Positions 1-11,997 of a stretch of DNA of 64,000 bases are shown here, one piece after another (positions within the stretch are counted from its first letter, which is position 1; each line of letters begins with the position of its first letter). The notes beneath the pieces are model-generated. The model saw only the letters and a program-made list of their open reading frames with translations. It did no database searches and was not told where the DNA came from. Location: NCBI RefSeq assembly GCF_022458985.1, contig NC_061770.1, forward strand, positions 39,573,099 to 39,637,098. The letters are read 5' to 3'. Made by a program: the position numbers and the translations under genes. The DNA comes from Mugil cephalus (taxonomy: Eukaryota > Chordata > Actinopteri > Mugiliformes > Mugilidae).

Positions 1-400
1 CCTCGGCCTTCCCATTCTGTGCGTGGGCTCGGTGTGGAAGAGCTGGGAGCTGCTGAAGCCAGGTCAGTGGTCCTGTACCCCCAACATCGTAAAACTCTCT
101 TAACTGTCTTCACCCGTCACTCTGGGAGACAATAAAGATAAGTACAGCTACGTTTACGAAGGGGTCTCTGTTTCTCTGCCTCTCTCTCTTCCTACAGGGT
201 TTACTGAGGTCCTGGATAAAGCGGCGTCATCTGACAAGTTCAAGGGCCGTTTCCGCGGCTACAGCCTTCTGCTTTTGCAGCAGTCGTCAGCCCTCGGGGG
301 CGCCAGCCTGGGGGCTCAGAGTTTGGGCACCAGCATAGCTATGGACTACGCAGCCAACGCCAACGTCTTCTACAGACACACCTTCAGCAACAGCCAGTGA
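1..400 (+). CDS. nagk: N-acetyl-D-glucosamine kinase, C-terminal part (gene cut by window edge)
   Basis: NAGK phosphorylates N-acetylglucosamine to GlcNAc-6-phosphate in the cytosol, feeding amino-sugar salvage. Two coding exons are visible: 1-62 (enters mid-gene) and 198-400, joined by a short GT/AG intron in phase 1. Together they encode the last 87 residues or so, ending in TGA at 398-400. The segment VGSVWKSWELLKPG followed by SSALGGASLGAQ and MDYAANANVFYRHTFS matches the C-terminal end of vertebrate NAGK as I know it, including the conserved small lobe that closes the sugar-kinase (ASKHA) fold. The N-terminal ATPase lobe and catalytic residues lie outside the window. Nothing looks broken in the visible part. 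Identification is by recalled similarity to the human protein. Confidence 0.93.
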
Positions 401-620
401 TTAGAAAGTAGAACAAACAACCAGGGACCAGTTTATAACTGTCAATTATAACTGACCATAACAATAATAATCATAATGATCCTGCAACACTGACAGAATA
501 TGATTGGATCTCTCTGTATGATCTCTTTAAAACAGCTGTGATTATACTCTTTGTACTGTCTGAATCTTTTGCACATTTGTACTCTTGTTTACATTCCTGA
601 TTTATAATAAAGGTGGTGGG
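401..620 (+). terminator. nagk: nagk 3'UTR with polyadenylation signal
   Basis: AT-rich sequence after the nagk stop codon. A canonical AATAAA is at 606-611, so cleavage is expected near 625-635. No competing coding frame of note. Confidence 0.7.
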
Positions 621-889
621 GACGCAACAGAAAATGTGTGTGGGCTCGCAGATAATTTTTTTTTCAATGAAAGTGCGCCGGCTGTTATGTAAGTTTTTAA
701 CTGAGGGACAGTTTCTACAACAGGGCCATAGCCCTGCTGAACAAAAACAGCTGACACAATCATGTCATTTGAGCCACAGTGTTTCACTTACATGAAAATA
801 ACGACTGTGCAATAAGTTTTTTCCTTTTCCCCAAGTGCAATATTATACAGCCCTGTTTACATTCTAATTTGCATATAGTGTCCTTTTTA

Positions 890-1041
890 GTTTGTTGTAC
901 ATGCCTTGTCTAGTTTAGTTATTTATTGAATATTTATCTTTTGCACTGACGGGAGAGCCGTACCTAAATTTCGTTGTGCAATGTATATTGTTATATGCTA
1001 CCGTGCAATGACAATAAAGACTCTAATCTAATCTAATCTAA
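890..1041 (+). repeat. non-LTR retrotransposon 3' tail-like fragment
   Basis: The stretch with TTTCGTTGTGCAATG and CAATGACAATAAAG, followed by a short TCTAA tandem (about 1021-1041), is the kind of 3' end seen on fish LINE/SINE copies. A related antisense-looking piece follows at about 1091-1390, starting AGATTAGATTCAACT and TTGTCATTACACATG. No reverse transcriptase frame is left. Family assignment is from memory of fish repeats. Confidence 0.4.
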
Positions 1042-1844
1042 CTTAATATATCTAAATGTGAAAATGAGTGAAAGTGGAAGTTTTGTAAATTTTAGATTAG
1101 ATTCAACTCTATTGTCATTACACATGTACAGGTACGAGATGCAGCATCTAACCAGAGGCACAACAGTGCATGTAGCATAAATAGTGTGGCATGTGAGCGG
1201 TTGGTACGGTTGTTTTTATAGCATGTGGGCAATATTTACAGATTAAAGCCAGTGTGCAGGTGAGTGAGCAAGATATACCCAATGATTGATTGGGGCACTA
1301 TGAACATATACAGATGGATTTATGTGTTAAATGTAAGTGCACTTCAACAGGAACCATATTATAATTTATACTAGAGGAAGTGGGCAGATGATAAATTAGG
1401 CAAATACAAAGAAGAAAAAGTGAGCAGCCATACAGAGCTTAAATGATAAGCAGTAGCTGCTTAATGTTACAAGATTTTCTGGGGAAATCATTTCTTGTTA
1501 CAGGTTTTATTTTGTAGTAATGTTAATATCAGGGTTTGAATCCTCTCACCGTCCAAATACATGCTCGTTAGGTTAATTGGTGATTCTGAGTTGGCAGGAG
1601 GAGAAGCAGTCACAGAAAATGAATGAATGATTGTTAACGTTTTCCAGCTGTGTTTGCAATAAACACAACAAATTTCTTTATATAAGCCAAAGTACTTATT
1701 GGATTTCATAAATTAGATGAGGCTCCAAAAGATGAGGCTACTATAGCAGGTTATAAATTAAAAATATAAATATTTTTTCATTATTTGACCAGATTTGAAT
1801 CTATGTGAACATCCAGGACGTAGCAAATTAACTGCATTAGTTGC

Positions 1845-1872
<28 letters not shown>
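1845..1872. repeat. (TG)n microsatellite
   Basis: About 14 uninterrupted TG units between nagk and the next gene. Confidence 0.95.
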
Positions 1873-1875
<3 letters not shown>

Positions 1876-2016
1876 CTGCCACAGTAAAGACAACTGGTAT
1901 CAGTGGAATAAACAATAAATATAAATATATTTAATTAAAAACAGTTCCAGTAGCATTCCACTGCCACTTGTTGTGATGGTGAACTGAGCCGAGGAGGAAT
2001 CAAAACACCATCAGCC

Positions 2017-5000
2017 ATGTTTTCCTCAAAACAGCAAAAGGTAAAAAAATAAGAATCTAATCAGCAGAAAGCTTAGATTTTCCTCTGCTCGGTTTAAAAC
2101 ATCTTTGACTTTAACTGTGTTTGTTTTCCTGATGTGTTTTGAATTGAAATGAGACGGTTAAAAATGTCATTGGTTTAATTGAGACCTGAGAGGACGGATC
2201 TAAATTCATATTTACAACTAGCAGATATGTCCCAATGTTGGAGATGAAACAAAGCAAATAACGATATTGTCTAAAACAGTTTTCAGTGGTATTTATTTTT
2301 TTGAATGTATACGATTTATCCACAGACGTTAATGTGCTTATTTTTAAACGTGCATTGAATGATGTTTGGCCACACGGGGGCAGCAGAAACACGCTACGAA
2401 CAAACATAAACATTTCCGTAGCTTTAATTAGCGCATTTTAGCTTTAGCAAGGAGCTAGCTCGGCAGCTAACCGCCCGTTTCACACGTCTGGACACATGGA
2501 GCTGGGTTTTTGGTCATATTACGAATGTAAATGTAAATTTACCTTCAGTGTTTCTGGGTTAAGGTTAAGGTTTTTGGTGCTCGCTTCGTTTAACTGTTCT
2601 GTCTTAGCATTTAGCAGCGCTAGCTAACAGCTAATGCTAGCATCTGCTTTTTTTTAGTCAAACAAATTATCTTTAAAAACGCTTAATTTTGCCGCAGTAA
2701 ATTGGGAGTTGTGCATTATATATGTGTGTGTGTGTTTTTATATACGCGAACTAAAAGAAGCTAGTTAAGTTAATTATGTTATTTGCTAATTAAATGCTAA
2801 TTAAACCAATTAATTGCGGGTGATTGTCAGACATTAAATTATTTTACAAATCTAATTAATTAATGCTTTAAGAATTCAGGCACCTCTATTGTTGTGGGAA
2901 CACTAGTTCTCTAACAACAACTTAAGCAATGGTATAACAAATATATAAGTTAAATTATCAACTCTACTTTCTACACTACTACTGCCAGAACATAACAGTA
3001 AACTGTTGTTAAAAAAATATAACAAAAGTACTGTTATACATTTTGATTATTAATAGTGATTCATCAGTGTGTAAATGTGAAATAGCTGAGTAAAACGTAT
3101 AATTATTCCCTCTGAAATGTAGTGCGGTTCACATAACACCAGTAAAATGCAGGTATATAATATAGACATTAGGTGATTCTTGTCTTGAGTAACGTGTTGT
3201 TATTTTGCAGCGTAGTGTTTCTTACATTGTCTCTGTCCAAGTGACAACGTGAGTGACTCCTGTGAAAATTAGTGCTCCTTTCCTTCCTTCCAGGCTCGTT
3301 CCCATGACCTGAGTCCTTCAGAGAGGTTTGTCACCACCTACGCTCATGACTTTAAACCCGTCAGTGAGCGCGGCCCACAGCTGAACCGCAAGACTCCAGC
3401 CAAGCCTGCTCCGGCGTTAATCAGCCTGCCGCAGGTTGGATGGATGGATGGATGGATGGATGGATGAACACACCGACAGATCATTTGAGTGATTGATTCT
3501 CTTTATTCTTCGCCACGTTCTCTTAGAATAACCATGAAACTTGGCCCGTGTTCTTTCACCACTTCTACAACACGACCAACGGCACCTACGGCTCAGCTCT
3601 GGGCGCACAGGTGAAACAAAACCCTCACACCTGCTGCACGTTCACAACAAGCCGTGTCGGTTTTTATGTTTTCTATTAACGCTCTGCTCTGCGTCCCCCC
3701 AGCCTCTCTCTTGTTCCCTCTCTGGGGGTTTTGGCTCCACCGCGACGGAGGCCAGGACTCAGGAACCGAGGGTTGCCAGGGAGACTGGGATTTCACTCAA
3801 CAAGGAGGATAAAGGTCAGCGACACTGTGTCTGTAGCGTCTCTCAAGTGAACACAACTAAGCTGGAAGGTGTAGAAAAACTCAATCCGTTATCTTTTATT
3901 GACAGCGAACGCGTGGAAGGCAAAAAATGAGCCACAGTGGAAGACTAATGTCCTCTACCAGGAAGGTGAGACACCTGTTTTTATTACAGCAGTGACTGAT
4001 TTGATCCTTCAGGTGTTTGTGGCGCTCGAGCTGAACTGACCGTATCCACCACAGGTGCTGAAAGTAGAGGAACACGCTCGATGTTAGCTTCATAATGCCA
4101 TTTTGTTTGTGCACGTTCAGGTGTGGTTATGGTGGCGACGCCCTGCTGCGAGGATTTCATTAGAAATCTGTGCAGAGAAACCGGACTGCGTGGCCCAGTC
4201 AACCTTCCCGTGGCCTCGAGGCCCGTCGCCACTAACAAAGGTAGAACAACTCTCTGTCCCACACATCTAATACCACGATGCTTAAACTATTCTGAGCGGC
4301 TGAAATGAAATAAGGGAAGTGACTGTCTCTTGTTAAGGGTTAAGGGTTCAAATCAAATCAAGTTCAAATCAAACTTTATTGATGTTCACAAAAATAAAAA
4401 CACACATGCACACATATACAGACTAAACGTTGTTGGCAGGACACTGAGGCTCGAGTCACGGAGGTTGGACAAGACTAATCACAATTTAGGATAAACAATA
4501 ATGATGTAGATACAGTATAAATAACCTAATCATGCCAGATCAGATCTAAAATTAACAGTTTACAACCCACGCGAAGATTAGTAAAGAGAGTATGCACTGA
4601 CGTCACTACAGCATGTGGCCACGCCCCCTGAGTGGCAAAAATATGGTGAAATGTAGCAGTAAAAAAAAAAACAAAAGGGGATTATCAGATCAAATTAGGG
4701 ATTATTGAATTTGACAATGATCCAGTGGCAAAGTAGTATGGATTTTGGAAAAATGGATTAGCCTCAGTTTAAGTTATGTTAGTTGATGGTAAATGTAGCT
4801 AAATAAAAGATGCTAACGCTAAGATCTTTACTGAGAAGTAATGCTAGCCACACAATACTGTAGCGTTCGACCGGACGTTAAAAGGACGACGAGGATTGAT
4901 CACAAATATTCTGTTTATCGTGTTGTTGTTATTTATTGTTGGGACTGAAATAGCTACTGTCGTAGCCGTAACTGCGCCAAAACAACAATACAACAAGACA

Positions 5001-6062
5001 AACTTATCCGACAGCCCTCCAGGACGTAACCTACGGTATGACTCCATTAAAAAATACGGCATAAATTAATATTTCCTGAAGCTAAATGTGAACCACAATG
5101 CCGGGTTCCTGTGACTGTATTCGTTTAGCGGTCGGAGATATTTATAAAAATATATCTCCGACTACTTTTCAGATCAATCGCAAAACAGCTCTTCCTTGTG
5201 GTTTTTAGATCAATTTTACAATTTAGACGCTATTAAAGCCCATGATTCAAACTAATGCTGCTAATCTCCACGCTCATCTGTCACTTTTTGCCACTCAGTG
5301 GCCGTAACCATGGAGACGTGTAGTGCATACCCTCCATTAATCTGACATCTGGCCTGCAAAAGAGGAGACAGCTATCTCAATTCACTGATGGATCTTGTTT
5401 CTTGGTATAAATAACAGCCCTTTGTGCTTCACTAAGATAGTCGGCTGTCAACATCACAATAATAAGCAAGTTTCGCCAAAATTTCCCCCCAAAAAACATT
5501 CCTGAAATATATTTCTAATTAGATGAAAACTGGGAGACCGGTGCCTTCTTGTGGGGCTTGAGCCCAGCTATCGGATTAAATGGCAGCAGCTTCCTCCATC
5601 CTAGCCCCTGGCAGTGCAGTTGGTAAGAAACAAACAAACAAACAAACATTTCCTTCCTTCACTCTGTGTGTTATTTTGTGACGCTCTTCCCCTCACGTTT
5701 CCCAGCTGCGCGTGGGGACCTCAGCAGTCTGGTGTGTGTTGCTTTGAGACGCAAAACGTCCCTGCTCAGGTCTCCGCGAGCGGCGCCGAGCCCGCGGGCC
5801 GAGCTCAGCCCCACGGCTCCCACACAGAGTCCGGCAGGATGCCGCTGACCGAGTACCAGGCCAGCTACGGCGCCGAGGTAAAGGGGAGGGCGGAGAGGTC
5901 ACTGTGTGTGTGTGGGATTATCAGCGGCCCTGCCTGTCCACTGGTGTTTTCATGTTGTCCCTGTGTGTCTCCACCTAGTGGGCCAAGCCTAAGGTTGAGC
6001 AGAGTGACTCTCAGCGTTGTCTCCCTCGTCATTGTCGCAGGAATCCTCGTTCGTCCGTGTGA
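2017..6062 (+). CDS. Uncharacterised protein, nine predicted exons
   Basis: I do not recognise this gene. A phase-consistent model joins exons 2017-2040, 3294-3434, 3527-3610, 3703-3814, 3906-3965, 4121-4240, 5568-5622, 5706-5877 and 5979-6062 (stop TGA), giving about 283 residues. Exons 2 to 6 are well supported by clean GT/AG sites and matching phases. The first exon (MFSSKQQK) and exon 7 (weak polypyrimidine tract) are the least sure. Visible features are short aromatic motifs (RFVTTYAHDFKP, WPVFFHHFYNTTNGTYGSA, LTEYQASYGAEWAKP) without signal peptide, membrane segment or known catalytic motif. Such Tyr/Phe/Gly/Pro motifs recall small axonemal microtubule-binding proteins (SAXO or inner-junction types), which is only a guess. 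It lies head-to-tail after nagk. Intron 6 carries a transposon-like insertion at 4587-5334. Confidence 0.7.
2364..2390. promoter_or_regulatory. CTCF-like motif
   Basis: The core CCACACGGGGGCAGC resembles the vertebrate CTCF consensus (CCAC, any base, AGGGGGCAG type). It sits in the first intron of the uncharacterised gene, just before a less AT-rich patch at 2440-2510 that could hold a promoter. Motif match only. Confidence 0.3.
3437..3466. repeat. (GGAT)n microsatellite
   Basis: About seven GGAT units directly after the splice donor of exon 2 of the uncharacterised gene. Confidence 0.95.
4587..5334. mobile_element. Non-autonomous DNA transposon-like element, copy 1
   Basis: The element is bounded by inverted ends, GAGAGTATGCACTGACG at the left and the complement of GAGGGTATGCACTAC at the right. 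A second copy in opposite orientation lies at 39219-39933; long blocks match, such as GCCACTGAGTGGCAAAAA near one end and AGGGGGCGTGGCCAC at the other. The other copy keeps a short frame starting [10 protein letters not shown], which loosely recalls the start of a THAP zinc finger (P-element-type transposases). No transposase is left. An 11-bp hairpin is at 5131-5162. It lies in an intron of the uncharacterised gene. Confidence 0.65.
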
Positions 6063-6348
6063 ACCTCAGCGTTTACCTCAATACACAGCAGATAAAAAAA
6101 CACACACACGTGTGGTTTGTCTTTTGTGTCGTGAAGTCAAAGAGTTTAAAGCGCTGCGTCAACTCCAAAAAAAAATAAAAAATCCTTCGCTGCACACGGT
6201 TCGTGTCAGTGATTATCCTGCCTAAGGACACACAGCGGTAAACCAGAGGAGAATATGCTTGTAAAATATGCATGTCTGTTGCGAAAGAGGTCTGGAAGTG
6301 TTGGTGTAAGTTAAAAACAGAAAATAGCAGTGAAGCAGTGATTCCCTA

Positions 6349-6944
6349 AATCAGGGTTCTTCAATGTTTTTCAGGCCAAGGATTAAACTCAGCCTAGTGC
6401 TATTTATATATATACATTATTATTATTGTCATTTTACATTCAATATTAAACTATTCAAATAATACAGAGCTTCAAATATTCATTTTTTCAAACATAAACA
6501 TACCTACATATACCATGCGCCGTTAGCTTCTCTTCTGCTAATATCGCAGAGCTTCTGGGATTTCACCTGGGGACTAAATAAGCTCTTGGCCAATTGTAGG
6601 GAACCTGATAGAGTCAGCGTGTAATATGCAGCCTCGTGATTGGCTCAGCAGCAATAGGGGCGTGGCCTACTGTGAACAGGAGGCTTAGATTGACAGGTCT
6701 AGTGTGACGCTCTGTGTGAATGGTGCAGTGTTGACTGAAAGATGACGTCTTCTGCCTCTATTTATCTCTTTACTAAAATATGTTGGATTCATGTTAATGT
6801 GTATAAGAAATTTAAATTTGGGGGAGAAAATTAAAAATATATATATATATAAAATGTCTAATCAACCAAAGATTTTGCGACTCCCCTGCAGTACCTCCAC
6901 GGACCCCTAGGGGTCATTAACCCCCTGTTGAAGACCTATGCCTT
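6349..6944 (+). repeat. Dispersed repeat, family A, copy 1
   Basis: This is one of four copies of a short interspersed element in the window. It begins near TTCTTCAATGTTTTTCAGGCC and ends with a block containing TCTAATCAACCAAAGATTTT and TTGAAGACCTATG. Other copies are at 27168-27640 (+), 45427-45697 (-) and 50257-50560 (-). No coding frame is present. It is probably a non-autonomous DNA transposon, but the family is not identified. Confidence 0.75.
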
Positions 6945-7665
6945 AAATTCACTCATCTTTTCAGTTATCACAGCTCAAACCTGAATGGTCTGACAAAATA
7001 AAACCTCTTGTGTGGATGATGGAGATTCTGCTGGTTTTGTCAGGTGGTTTGTAGAGCACTGTGATATGAGCTTTGTCTAAACTGGCCTTGATATATAATA
7101 TTTCAGCTTTATCGCATAATTATTGTTAAGATTACAACAGATAAAAGCCACCGAAGCACTTAAAATCCCATAAATAATAGTTGAGTCTTTAAAGTTTTAC
7201 TCTTTAAATATTTAAATGTCAAGTAACGGCTGAATCAATTCACTGAAACATTAATAACTGAACCAAATTACCTCAGTATGATACCTTTTTTCAGTAATTT
7301 AACATCACTACAGAGTATAATCATACTCCACTTGAAGCGGTTATCATATCCAGTGCTTGTCTGGCCACACAAGGACAACGTCTTTCACTCTCTACATCCT
7401 CATGTTTAGAAGTGAACCTCACACGGGGCAGCTTCTCCAATGAGGAGGCGTATGAGTATATACGTGGACACTGAAAAGGTGTGTGACGTGATGTGATGTT
7501 TTGTCACCTTCCAACTCAACTTCAGTCTCTGCAATCATGAAATACTTCTCTTATCATCTTAATGTTTCTGTTCCTCCTAATGTAGGATCATAACATAATT
7601 AGACCAAGCAACGACACCTTATTCATCATATTAGCACAACAGTCTCCATCTACATAAGTAGATAA

Positions 7666-7876
7666 TTAACCCCTTTCATGCAAGATGTCCACTTGAGTGG
7701 AACGAAATAAAAATATTTTTTATCATAATAAATGGGAGTTTTTTCGTCAAAGTTGCACATAGGTGTAAAAAAAAAACAAAAATAATTTGTTCTTTTTATA
7801 CCTAAAGATAAATAAAAACACTTGGGGGAAAAAAATCCTGACTGAGATTTTCATGATTTGTGCATGAAAGGGTTAA
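7666..7876. mobile_element. TTAA-bounded MITE (piggyBac-like), 211 bp
   Basis: The left end TTAACCCCTTTCATGCA and the right end TGCATGAAAGGGTTAA form inverted repeats of about 16 bp that differ by one C. The element is flanked by TTAA, the target site of piggyBac-type transposases. There is no coding capacity. Family placement rests on the TTAA and TIR form only. Confidence 0.65.
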
Positions 7877-9045
7877 AATGTTTAATCAAGTATGAAAAGT
7901 AACTGTAATTGGGTGAATTGCTGCCATCTGCTGTTTAGTTTTGAGTCTCTTACTAAAACAGGTGACACTAAGTGGAGCAGTGAGGACTATTTACAAGCTT
8001 TACTGAAAATTGTGGTTCATGTCGGACATTAGGAGGGAGCTCAGAGTAGAGCCGCCGCTCCTTCACATACAAAGGTGTGTTCAGACGCCTCCTTAGTGAC
8101 TCTGTTTGGAGGTTCCCTGGGATTAGACCCTGAAACAGACCCAGGACTCACTGTATGAGTTATACTGTACATCCCGTCTGGTCTGTGAACGCCTCAGGAT
8201 TCCCTGATGTGTTGCTGGGCAGAGAGACGTCTGGAGTCTCGTACTTATCCCGTCTCAGATAAGAGGAAATGAAATGGAAACGAATGACCGACTGAGTTCA
8301 CGTCTTGACTGTGTGTAACTTGGCTCAACTTCTCCATTTCAGCCCGGTGTGACACTCGCTCTTCCTCTTCAGATTTTAATTCGCTGAAAGGCGAGCGTAG
8401 ATGATTTCAGACGCCTTGTTCCCGAGTCGTCTCCATGGCGACCGTGCGCAGAGGAAGACCTTGTGACGAGATGAAAACCACCAGAGTGGAGACTAAATGG
8501 ACGTTATTGAAGGTAAAGTGTGAGGAATCAGTTTCCTGTGCACAATGAATTTCATGAATGGCTGAAGGGATGTGTTGACCCATGTGGAGCTTCTCTTGAC
8601 TTGTTTCTCCACTGACACTTGAATGAGTGAATGGATTCATATTTACCAAAGCAGTCAGCTGCACTATAACTTTAATAATAAGCTTTACACACCAGAGCCG
8701 AATATGACTTTTTAAACCTTAATTATCTCATCTTTTCAGCTGCATCGTTAAACCTTAGTGCCTGATACTGCGTTTAGAGGCTCGGTAAACGTCTCAGCAA
8801 ACATGTCGTCCTGCAAGGTGGGACGCATTCTTCAGCCGGGATAAGACAATGGACAGTTTGGTTTCTGGGCGGAGTCTTCTTCTTTGTCTCCTGTTGTTTT
8901 CAAAACTGACACAGCAACACTTCAGAGGAGCCAAACTGACCCTGTCACTTGTTAAAGGGTTTAATGTATAAAGGCGTTTAGAGCAGTGATTCTCAACCAG
9001 TGGTGCCCCCTAGTGGCATGTGGTGTAATTGCAAAATAAAAGCCT

Positions 9046-9513
9046 TTAACCTCCTGAGACCCTGCGTCCTCATATGGGGACATTAAGTTTTAGGTTTGTT
9101 GTTGTCCTCATAACTAGATGTTAGTCGGTGTAAAAACATTTCTGTGGATTCATTCTACAGCCACAAACGTGGACAGGATACAGAACTTCTTCTAGTTTAA
9201 TGTAACACGCAATTTCTGTCACTTTGCTAATTAGCTAAGTACTCGATCGAGGACGTTGGGATTTCATTATTTGCACAGTCATGTTCAGACATGGAAATGA
9301 ACAGTTTTATATTTTGTTACATGTTGGTTTATTATAATATTGACTAAAATAGTCTCCGCGTCCTCTCATGAGGACATTTTTTTCCCCCAAAAACTACTTC
9401 CTGTTCAAAGACGATGCTTGCGTTTTTTTTTAAGTTCTTACTAATGCCAAATAAAGAGAAATGTAGAAATTTAAAATGCAAACCAAACTTAATCTCAGGT
9501 CTCAGGAGGTTAA
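9046..9513. mobile_element. TTAA-bounded MITE (piggyBac-like), 468 bp
   Basis: Perfect 16-bp terminal inverted repeats (TTAACCTCCTGAGACC and its complement) begin and end with TTAA. The interior contains two TCCTCAT-type motifs around GAGGAC/GGGGAC and no transposase frame. The TIR sequence differs from the element at 7666-7876, so this is a second family. Confidence 0.75.
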
Positions 9514-9866
9514 AAACATCATCATGACGTTTATAGAGACAGAACTAAACTACAGACGGTAACAAGATTTTTTTTTCTCTAATTACATCTGTTGCACAAG
9601 TGTAATTTACTGAATTGTATTAGGAGGCTCCGGGCGGTTGCATTGTCCAAATTTGCCACCACTAATTTCTTAATGATGCTCTTATTGTGAAATAATAACT
9701 CTGCAGGGACGTGTTGTGGGAAACTCATTAACATGAATGTTCAGGTTAGCATCAGAAATGAAGCTAATTTTTGCTTTAGCTGTTACCGTCGTCACTGAGC
9801 ATACAAATAAAAATGAAAAAAGCATCTTTAAAAACCACAGACAGAAGGAGTTTTGTCTTTAGCATC

Positions 9867-11997
9867 TTTATTCATCTTTTTTCATTATTTTTATTTGTAT
9901 TGAAATTGATACTCTGTGTCTTCTGAACCTTTTTTTCTTTTCTTATTATTCTTTTTTTTTTTTTTTTTTAAACTGCTTCTGTCTTCTAACTCAAATCACC
10001 AAAAATGATTTCATGTACAATCCACCTGGCGGACATTCCTATTGGCTTCACCAGGGCGCCATTTTACGACAGCTGTGGTCCAACACTGTTGTGAGGAAGT
10101 TCCCCGATTAAACCGGGATTTTTTTTTTTGTTGTTTGTTTTTTTTAACCGGTTCGGAGGATACACTGAGAAAAACTGCAAAAGGTGGACACAAGTGCTAC
10201 CTGTTCAGTGCATAACACTTAAAGAGTAAAATACACAAGACTTTATTATGACTGTTAATACCACAAATGAACAGTGGCCTGAAGATTTGACAATACTGCC
10301 TCTGACATTTTCAAGCCAAGATGACCTAAAAAAAAAAAAAAAAAAGACAAAAAAAATAAAATAATTTGTTGTCTGCACTGATAAATGTGTCTGGATTTCC
10401 TCAAAAGCATCTTCGCATACAGATTTTTTCCTTCTTAACAGACTTTAACTCTAGGAGGGAGATGCTTTGTTGAAACTCAGTCCACAACAGAGATTTTACG
10501 GTTTAAAAGTAGAACTTCCTCAACAGAAAAAACAAAAAAAAAAGTCCATCTGTGTCCTTTGGACAGGACGAGGAGGAGAAGAACAGCAAAAAGAGGCAAT
10601 ATTGTCCGACACATGCTCCGTACTGCTTTATTTCTCAAGGGCCGTGACAACAGACAACACCTCCCCTCAACCGTCTCCTCCCACAAACGGGACTAAATGG
10701 ACACCACAGGCTACTATACCCAGTAGAGACACAAAACGCCTCGTCCTCAAAAAAAAAAAAACATGAAGAAAATGAAGAAAAAAAGAGGAGGAGAGGCTAT
10801 TTGAAAAACCTGATTTTTTGTTTTTGTTTTTGTTTTTTTTTTTTGGATATGGACACTTGATCTGACGCTGAAACAAACCAAGTCGCTCCGGCAGAGAAAG
10901 AGGCAGCGGCCGTCGCACCAGACCAAATACTGACGCCTGTAACGAGGTCGAAATATTCATTTCATGTGAGAATTAAGGAAAAGAAAAAAAAAAAAAAAAA
11001 AAAAAGCTTTGACCTTCCTGCAACTCATATTTTATTCATACCTGAAGCACAACTGGGACATGAGCCACCTCTGCTCTTTTTAAAACACCCGGACGACAGA
11101 CAAACATGGACTTCCACACAAACTGGAAAAATAATAAATTTCGCATCCATGATTACGCCCGCGTCCGTTTGCCGATCGCTTTAGTCGAACTTTGCGTGGT
11201 GGGTGGGTGGGTTCGGGGGTCAGTACTTGGTTTGGACCGGAGCCGCCGCGCGATACAAATAACCCGCATCTTTTAAAAGGACGTCAAAGGTAGTAGCTTA
11301 AGACATCGACGGGGTCGTCGGACCGACGGGTGACTTTACAGAGCGGCGGCAGAAATAAACCACATTCGCGTCCCCCTGAAATGTTTGTCCTCCTCGAAAC
11401 TCTCCCGTCGTAGAAACCCTCCAACTAACTGGCAATTTGATTTTACGCCCCCCCCTCCCCTTTCCAAAAAAAATGGACAGAAATCTTTTAGACCTTTTTT
11501 TTTTTTTTTAATTTGAAAGTTTTGTCCTGGCGTCGCTCGTGTGTAGCTGCCTTAAAAAATCCGAGGGGACTCGACAGTGAGATCCTGCGTCGCTCTGTAA
11601 AAACGTCACCCGGCCTCGTTTTTTTTTTTGAAATGCGATGATGAGCTTGTTCGCCCTGCGATACACGGGCGGTGCTGGTAAATACAACCCCTCCCCCACC
11701 CCTGTTCCCAATGTCCCTCAGTTTACAAGAAACAAACAGGAAATAAAAAGATTAAAGAAACAAAAAAGAAAAAGAAAGAAGGAAAGAAAGAAAAAAGAAA
11801 TCCCCCCACCCCCCGACTGGACCTGCCGGCACGCCGCTGACTTCAAGTGTGTCGGTGTGCATGCGTGTGTGTGTGTGTGTGCTGGTTATCAGTGTGTGTG
11901 CGACCACGGCCGCCAGAGTCTCTGAGAACATGTGTGTTTGTGTGTGTTTGTGTGTGTGTGTGCGCGTGTGGAGGCTCCATGGGGGTGAGGGGGACTC
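9867..11997 (-). other. paip2b: Probable long 3'UTR of paip2b
   Basis: About 2.1 kb downstream of the paip2b stop codon contains no exon-like frame, many A/T homopolymers and (TG)n runs (about 11862-11881, 11938-11963). On the minus strand, AATAAA signals can be read at 9867-9872, 10242-10247, 10627-10632 and 11031-11036, so several 3' ends are possible. Mammalian PAIP2B also has a long 3'UTR. The exact end is not determined. Confidence 0.5.

Larger units (their letters stand above)
6945..9860. other. Intergenic interval between convergent genes
   Basis: No exon-like open frame with consistent splice sites was seen on either strand. The interval holds two short TTAA-bounded elements (listed separately), a CTCF-like motif near 9004 (CCCCCTAGTGGCATG), and otherwise plain AT-rich sequence. 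Confidence 0.5.

Noticed and set aside
4335-4360. GGTTCAAATC phrase resembling a tRNA T-loop
   Set aside because: No acceptor stem, anticodon arm or D-arm around it; it is part of a TCAAATCAAA repeat at a retrotransposon-like fragment.
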